Below are positions 60,401-64,000 of a DNA stretch of 64,000 nt, piece after piece (positions within the stretch are counted from its first letter, which is position 1; the number at the start of each line of letters is the position of its first letter). The stretch lies in NCBI GenBank assembly GCA_949318235.1, contig OX439136.1:14005890-14069889 (forward strand). Direction: 5' to 3'. A program made the translations under genes and the position numbers. The stretch comes from Ecdyonurus torrentis. Taxonomy: Eukaryota; Arthropoda; Insecta; Ephemeroptera; Heptageniidae. The notes below the pieces were generated by a model. It ran no database searches. It was not told where the DNA came from and saw only the letters and a program-made list of their open reading frames with translations.

Positions 60401-63400
60401 CTGAAACACACAACAAAAATATAACAACATTAGTATTGAAATAAATACGTATAATAATACGTACTATAAATAAATCATATATATAAAAAAAAGGGGTTTA
60501 ATTACCAAAATAAATAGGCAATAATTATACTAGCTCAATGCGGCAATATTTATGAATAATGACATAATCTGCACTATAATAGAGATTAACATAATAGTTA
60601 AGATGTTCAGCATCTTATAGGTTATTACAAAGTAGCAGCATTTGTGCTCTACAATATAGAAATCGCTCAAATGCAGCATAAATTACGTACCATAAGTTAT
60701 TTTTTCCATATACTCATGGCATACAGACAGAAGGCCCGCGGACAAAAGGCCCTACGACAAAAGACCCTACCCGTGCGCCGCTCGCCGATATGCTTTACCT
60801 GTGCGCACAGCCAGGGCCTTTTGTCCGAGGGCCTTTTGTCCACGGACCTTCTGTCATACATTCATACTCATAGTACACGGTATCATGATAAACAATTAAA
60901 TATTATCATATAGTCATACGTGTTAATGTGTTATTATTAGAACCTTGTTTAGAAGGTGGCTGATTTTGTCCCTCAACCCTTGCGTAGCCCCACACAAACT
61001 GCACTAGCAAAACAAAAATGTAAAGTAATAAACTTTTACCACGTGACGTCACCTTTGCTATTCAGAATATAAATCGTTAAGTTAAGGGATATTATGCATA
61101 GTGGTGGTGGTCCTAATTCGTAATATACAAATTTGTTTCGAGTATACCAGTAGATTTTTTTTACGTCACATAATGCTGTTGTATAATAGGTATGTAATAA
61201 TTTATCTATTTAAATTGTGGTTATTAAAAGTATGAAATAAATTACACATACTTTTATGTCAAAGGAAATATCAGCGAATAATTTAACAAAGTATTTAATT
61301 ATTTTACACGCGCAATAATGTATATACGATCAATCTATTATTGAAATGGCGAGAGAGAATTCAAGTATCAAAATCAATAAAATATTTTAACTCTTTTGAT
61401 CCATAAAAAAAAACTATATAAAAAAGTAATCCAATTTTACATAAAAAAAAAAAAATAAATAAAAAATATTTGTTAACTAAAATGAATAAAAACAATATCC
61501 TCTTTCATCAACACAAAATGGAATGCATGAAAATCAACAAAGCAATTTTAAATAACGATTGGTAAAAAATAAATATAAAAATATTTTTCAATATAATATT
61601 TCCACTACATTAGTAATAAATATTGAATATCATGATTCACGTTTAATCGTTTAAATAAAATAAAAAATCTAAATATTCGTTAAAAAAAATATATAAATCA
61701 ACTCATATTATATACATACAAAGTTATTTAGTTAATATAATTGTATTATTATATTATTTTATGTGTTGTTATTATAGTATATATATAAATATACACGTGT
61801 TTGTATCTCCTTCCCCCCTTTTATATATCATTTTGATTAAATAATAACATTTCCCCCCCACCTCCTTTTACTATAATATACATACCATAACGTAAACTCA
61901 ATTAGAATTGAAAATAAATTTTGGCTTTATTATTGTGTGTTTATGATTAGAATTTCTTATATGGTCAAAACATTTAAAATAAATCAGCAATGAAAAGAAA
62001 TGTTTCAAAATAATAATCATGTTTTTTTATTAAGTATTTGCTTTTTTATTATTATATTAAGTGTTTTATCACTATAAAATTAATCGTATTTTTTTTAGTT
62101 CATTAAGGTTGCTTTTAGCGATAACAACTGATAACTTAGTGGGCTTTTATGATAAAAATTAAGCTGCAGTAAAAATATAATATAGAAAAATTGTGTTTAA
62201 TAGTAAACTATATTTTTTTCATCGATAAATTAATTATTTAATATAATTTATATAAAAATATATAATATATAATGTAATTATACATTACAATTTATTTTTT
62301 GTATAAGTTTGAAAGCATTTTTATTATTATAGCGAAAAAAATTAGCGTTTTTAATTTTTATTTCTCATGGGAGAGGAGGAGTTTTACAATTACAAGAATT
62401 GACAGTATCTTTTCTTTCTTTATATTCTAAGGAGTTAGGAAAATACAAAGAGTTTTAGCGCAATATAATTTGAAATACAAGCACTTTACACACAAAACAT
62501 CAGACTTATAAGAAAATACACCCCTTTTTATATATTATAATATACGTTAAGGTTCAATTTCAGGTAAGTGAAATGCATTATATTGGGTACTGATTCTCAG
62601 TTTGTTGAGACTATATTTTTCACTGTGTTGGTTGGCGCTCCTCTCTATGTGGTAATATCAAGACAAGCAAGAAGCGAGCAAGCAGCACAACGAAACGAAC
62701 GAACGAAGCAAGCAAAAGCAGCCCTACCCTGCACACTTTTCAATGCTGTTAGCTAGAAAACCAACCTCTCTCGCTCTTTCTCTCTCATTCCAAAGTGGAT
62801 AGAAAAATTAGGTACGATAATATTTATATAATGAAAATAGGTACCCATAATGGGTACCAATTCAAAAAGTTACTCAACATGATTGAAATATTATTAATTC
62901 TAAACAAAACTGACATTTTAGAAATGTTGAAATAAAATTTTTAATAGTTTTTACAAGTTAAAAATAATGCTGGTTGCATAATTAATAGGCGTTTTAATAA
63001 ATTATTGAGAATTAATAATTATGACGATAATATTGATAATAATACAAAGTCACGTTCAAAATAATAATAACAACTAGGCTATTATTAGAGTAAATAATTA
63101 CATATAAAATATTATTATTATTATAATTTTCATGATATTAAAGTGATTAAAAAAAAGTGTTAACAAAGAGTCACGTGACTCATATTCTATAAATAGCCTC
63201 ATTCATTCATACATAAAACAACTTTGTGTTACTGTTTTATATATCAATGTCTCAACACTCTCAACACTTAATTACGTAATTGCTTTATTTACGTTTCATA
63301 CGCCAAATGTTTATACACATAAATAAATATAAACACAACTTGTCATAAAATCTTTTTTACTAATCGTGCGTAACAAAATAAGAGACAATAGTAGAAAAAA

Positions 63401-63659
63401 AAAAAAAAAGGAAAAACGGTATCCTTTGGGGATTTTTCTAAACAATTATAATTTTACGGTCAATTTAATATAAAAGGGTTTAGCTGCAAGAGCAAATAAA
63501 AATACTAGTTTTTATTTGTAAACAGAAGTAAAAGTTCGTATTCATGATTAGGAAAAATCGGGAGAAAAAATTTGGGTTTTGGAATTTTTAGATTTCAGTT
63601 ATGTTGATGACGTCATCATTTATTTTACTTTTTTTTATTATTATTACGTCTTGAGTTAC
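60401..63659. other. Sequence upstream of the first ARID1 exon seen
   Basis: Mostly AT-rich with the inverted-repeat element at 60722 and a CRE palindrome at 61044. A CpG-containing patch at 62660-62740 (CGAAACGAACGAACGAAGC) resembles words in the block at 63660-64000. No coding exon compatible with phase-0 entry into 60400 was recognised. Confidence 0.5.
60722..60858. mobile_element. Inverted-repeat element with repeated GGACAAAAGGCC units
   Basis: ACAGACAGAAGGCCCGCGGA at the left; the right end TCCACGGACCTTCTGTC is its inverse. The 12-mer GGACAAAAGGCC and variants recur about five times in opposing orientations around a GC-rich centre. Confidence 0.75.
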
Positions 63660-63758
63660 CTGTATCAAATCTAACCACCTTGGTTACCAAGGGCAAGAAT
63701 ACTGCGCAACGTCGGCGCAGCACTGGCATGAGCTTCGCTCGACATAAAACGAGTGTGT

Positions 63759-63792
<34 letters not shown>

Positions 63793-64000
63793 AAGCCGGG
63801 TGATCGTGCTGCAAGAGCTATATGTATGTAGAAGAGCGAACTAGCAAACGAACGAAACGAGCCGACTCGAACGACGAAACGAACGCGCTGCCAGTGAACT
63901 AAACTAAAAAAACTTCCAACATGCTAACTCCCCTACAAAGGGAGTAGTGGACTATTCCGAGACACCCGGCGGCCCATCATTGCAAGCAACGGCGTAGCAT
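63660..64000 (-). promoter_or_regulatory. Putative 5' exon / promoter block upstream of the ARID1 exons
   Basis: This block is clearly richer in G+C and CpG than the rest of the window. It contains repeated CGAACGAAACGA-type words, a (GA)n tract at 63768-63790, and on the minus strand a good splice donor GATACAG|GTAACT at 63660. A CRE palindrome lies 45 bases beyond it (63608-63615). Read on the minus strand it holds a 24-codon ORF (63671-63745). That ORF does not continue in phase into the first ARID1 exon, so this is probably 5' UTR or promoter. Whether it belongs to ARID1 or to a neighbour is inference. Confidence 0.4.

Noticed and set aside
60945..61000. Possible upstream ARID1 exon reading GQNQPPSKQG on the minus strand
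   Set aside because: The acceptor TTGCTAGTGCAG is fair, but the only donor (CAAG|GTTCTA) is poor and ends in phase 1, whereas the exon at 60400 must be entered in phase 0.

Overview
The window is AT-rich nuclear DNA from an animal, most likely an arthropod. Three intron-containing genes can be assembled from canonical splice sites. The arthropod placement rests on the ARID1 protein: around its ARID and splice-adjacent segments it reads like insect Osa (for example SNASAASGEE, SPSWPRTPSSP, GASSSAAYTLRKHY). It is not a species call. The sequence is full of fold-back DNA elements, long (GA)n and (AT)n tracts, and homopolymer runs.

Layout. Positions 1-6340 are gene-poor and hold fold-back repeats plus one orphan candidate first exon (3913-3960, +). 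A CD164/endolyn-type lysosomal sialomucin gene runs on the minus strand from 13461 to 6437 in five coding exons. A TMEM267 gene starts about 0.6 kb away on the plus strand (14070-15412, two coding exons), so the two genes share a divergent promoter interval. From 15413 to about 22000 there are repeats and the 3' flank of the next gene, which converges on TMEM267. From 22097 to 60400, on the minus strand, lie 20 coding exons of ARID1 (Osa/BAF250), the ARID subunit of the SWI/SNF (BAF) chromatin remodeller. These carry about 2,355 codons with every exon junction in phase. The N-terminal coding exon or exons were not found and probably lie beyond 64000. A CpG-richer block at 63660-64000 looks like a 5' exon or promoter on the minus strand.

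The genes have no evident joint pathway: a lysosomal/cell-surface mucin, a multi-pass membrane protein and a nuclear chromatin factor. The unusual content is elsewhere. (1) A cluster of fold-back elements ends in TTAA, and another set begins and ends with GTAC. (2) The exact CRE palindrome TGACGTCA occurs at least eleven times where less than one is expected, and eight of these are inside fold-back or interspersed elements of several different families. (3) ARID1 carries a tandem ~12-residue RPPF repeat array filling one 813-nt exon. (4) Long (GA)n tracts crowd the first large ARID1 intron seen here. (5) A few short plus-strand ORFs inside ARID1 introns read like protein but were not recognised.
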